NCBI GenBank assembly: GCA_002309175.1
Contig: DBWX01000014.1
Location: 59,020-101,118, forward strand
Reading direction: 5' to 3'
DNA length: 42,099 bases
From: Ruminococcaceae bacterium UBA1227
GTDB lineage: Bacteria > Bacillota > Clostridia > Oscillospirales > Acutalibacteraceae
Positions 40,385 to 42,099 of the stretch are shown here, in pieces (the stretch's first letter is position 1; every line of letters begins with the position of its first letter). The notes under the pieces are model-generated. The model was given only the letters and a program-made list of their open reading frames with translations. It ran no database searches and was not told the DNA's origin. A program made the position numbers and the translations under genes.

Positions 40385-42099
40385 ATGGATTATACTGAAA
40401 TCGTAAAACACATGTCCCTGCGTGAGCAGGCACGCCTTGTCACGGGCGCGGACTTCTGGCACACCTGGGCGCCGGTAAAGTACGGTATGCCCTCCGTTAT
40501 GGTGAGCGATGGCCCGAACGGCCTTCGCAAAGAGGTTAAACATAAGACAATCACATCGGTGTGCTTCCCGTCCGCGACTGCGCTCGCAGCCTCCTGGGAC
40601 CGCGGCGTGCTCGCGCACATAGGCGGAACTCTCGCCGATGACTGCAAGGCGAACCGCGTATCGGTCCTTTTAGGCCCCGGTATCAACATCAAGCGTTCGC
40701 CCCTCTGCGGCAGAAACTTCGAATACTATTCCGAGGATCCGGTTCTTGCCGGCGAACTCGCTGCCGCATATATCAATGCCGTACAGGCAAAGGGCGTCGG
40801 TACATCGCTCAAGCACTTTGCCGCCAACAGCACCGAGACCCGCCGTATGGTCTCAAACTCGCTTGTTGACGACCGTGCTCTCCGCGAGATCTACCTCCGC
40901 GGCTTTGAAATTGCCGTCAAGAAGGCTCAGCCCTGGACAATAATGATGGCATATAACAAACTCAACGGCACATACTGCTCTGAGAACTCATGGCTTATGG
41001 AACATGTTCTCCGCGGAGAATGGGGATTCCAGGGCCTCACCGTCTCCGACTGGATGGCGGTAAATGACCGCGTAACAAGTCTTGAGAACGGCCTTGATCT
41101 TGAAATGCCGGGCTCAGGTTACGCAAATGTGCGCAAGATTGCCAAGGCATTCAGAAAAGACGGCTTTGACGCAGTAAACCTCGAGGTTGCCGCGACGAAG
41201 GTCGCCGAGCTTGTCAATAAATCCGAGCCTCTGCTCAAGAGCCCTGCGCCGAAGCGCAATCTCGACGGCGACCATGAAGTGGCGCGCGTCACGGCTGAGC
41301 AGTGCCCGGTTCTCCTCAAGAACAACGGCGTACTGCCCGTCAGACCGGGCGCTACTGTCGCCATTATCGGTGAGCGCGCCGAAAAGCCCATGTATCAGGG
41401 CGCCGGAAGTGCCGGTATCAACTCATATAAAGTCGTAAGCGTAATCGACGCGTTTAAGGCGGCGGGCATGGGCTACTACTACGCGAAGGGTTATGACATC
41501 AATAATTCCGCAGAGCCCGATCAGAAGCTCATCAGCGAGGCGGTCGCAGCCGCGAACGCCGCAAATGTTGCCCTTGTGTTTGTAAGCTGTGACGAGATTG
41601 ACGCAGCCGAGGGCACTGACAGACGCAGCATGGGTATACCTGCCGCACAGACCGCTCTTATTGAGGCTGTCTGCAGAACCAATCCGAACACTGCCGTTAT
41701 TCTCACATCCGGCAGCTGTGTTGAGATGCCCTGGGTTGACCTCCCGGGAGCAATACTCCAGACCTACCTTCTCGGTGAGGCCCAGGGTACTGCAATCTAC
41801 GACATAGTCACCGGCAAGGTCTCTCCGAGCGGAAAGCTTCCCGAGACATACCCCGTACGTTTTGAGGACACACCCTGTCCCGAGAACTACCAGACACAGC
41901 CCGACAACAACCTCATCTACAAAGAGAGCATCTATGTCGGTTACCGCTATTTTGAGAAGGCGGGCGTTCCGGTACTCTTCCCGTTCGGACACGGTCTCTC
42001 ATATTCGCATTTTGATTATTCGGATCTCACGCTCTCTTCAAAGAATATAACCGCAAACGACAAACTTCAGCTCACATTTACCATCACCAACAGCGGCGG
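40385..42099 (+). CDS. Glycoside hydrolase family 3 (beta-glucosidase-like), 3'-truncated by window edge
   Basis: The reading frame runs from ATG 40385 (GAGGAGCG site upstream) to the end of the window without a stop, at least 571 residues. There is no signal peptide, so the enzyme is probably cytoplasmic. The N-terminal GH3 barrel has VMVSDGPNGLRKE, GRNFEYYSEDP, TSLKHFAANSTETRR and the nucleophile region TVSDWMAVND, with Asp222 as the likely nucleophile. The C-terminal sandwich domain follows (VLLKNNGVLPV, GAGSAGINS). The last residues (KLQLTFTITNSG) look like the start of the Fn3-like domain of beta-glucosidases. The exact sugar specificity cannot be told. Confidence 0.95.
   Translation, partial: MDYTEIVKHMSLREQARLVTGADFWHTWAPVKYGMPSVMVSDGPNGLRKEVKHKTITSVCFPSATALAASWDRGVLAHIGGTLADDCKANRVSVLLGPGINIKRSPLCGRNFEYYSEDPVLAGELAAAYINAVQAKGVGTSLKHFAANSTETRRMVSNSLVDDRALREIYLRGFEIAVKKAQPWTIMMAYNKLNGTYCSENSWLMEHVLRGEWGFQGLTVSDWMAVNDRVTSLENGLDLEMPGSGYANVRKIAKAFRKDGFDAVNLEVAATKVAELVNKSEPLLKSPAPKRNLDGDHEVARVTAEQCPVLLKNNGVLPVRPGATVAIIGERAEKPMYQGAGSAGINSYKVVSVIDAFKAAGMGYYYAKGYDINNSAEPDQKLISEAVAAANAANVALVFVSCDEIDAAEGTDRRSMGIPAAQTALIEAVCRTNPNTAVILTSGSCVEMPWVDLPGAILQTYLLGEAQGTAIYDIVTGKVSPSGKLPETYPVRFEDTPCPENYQTQPDNNLIYKESIYVGYRYFEKAGVPVLFPFGHGLSYSHFDYSDLTLSSKNITANDKLQLTFTITNSG

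Overview
The window reads as a chromosome segment of an anaerobic Bacillota bacterium, most likely class Clostridia. The grounds are the ribosomal gene order (spc-adk-map-infA-rpmJ-rpsM-rpsK-rpsD-rpoA-rplQ), strong AGGAGG ribosome binding sites, mixed ATG/GTG/TTG starts, zinc-type ribosomal proteins (S14, L36, S4, adenylate kinase) and about a dozen lipoproteins with Gram-positive style lipoboxes. I see no mobile element, rRNA, tRNA or CRISPR array.

Region 1 (1-10818) is the end of the S10 operon plus the spc and alpha operons: rplP (5' cut) to rplQ, with secY, adk, map and infA, all on the plus strand, closed by a 12-bp hairpin terminator.

Region 2 (10841-37352) is the accessory core: one apparent plus-strand operon of 27 genes with short gaps or overlaps. 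A promoter is followed by a leader carrying the molybdenum/tungsten cofactor (Moco/Tuco) riboswitch signature, an intrinsic terminator just before the first gene, and a visible antiterminator pairing. The genes encode a TupABC tungstate importer whose binding protein appears circularly permuted; a methyltransferase; two FecBCD/MolBCA-type importers (three binding proteins, two permeases, two ATPases); three lipoproteins, two of them with sulfite-oxidase-fold-like domains; XdhC; a phosphoesterase lipoprotein; a radical SAM protein overlapping an unrecognised ORF; a rhodanese lipoprotein; a small FMN-binding-like lipoprotein; a 954-residue lipoprotein with five sulfite-oxidase-fold-like repeats; then MoaE-like, MoaA, MogA, MoeA, a MoeA-PBP fusion and MoaC. 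No recognisable Mo/W enzyme and no MoaD is present. My reading is that the operon acquires tungstate or molybdate, builds the pterin cofactor, and makes a set of surface lipoproteins whose role is unknown. This is the candidate undescribed system.

Region 3 (37353-42099) holds a minus-strand family 5 solute-binding lipoprotein that seems to start at ATT, a divergent rmuC with a good sigma-A promoter and terminator, and the 5' part of a GH3 glycosidase gene that runs off the window.
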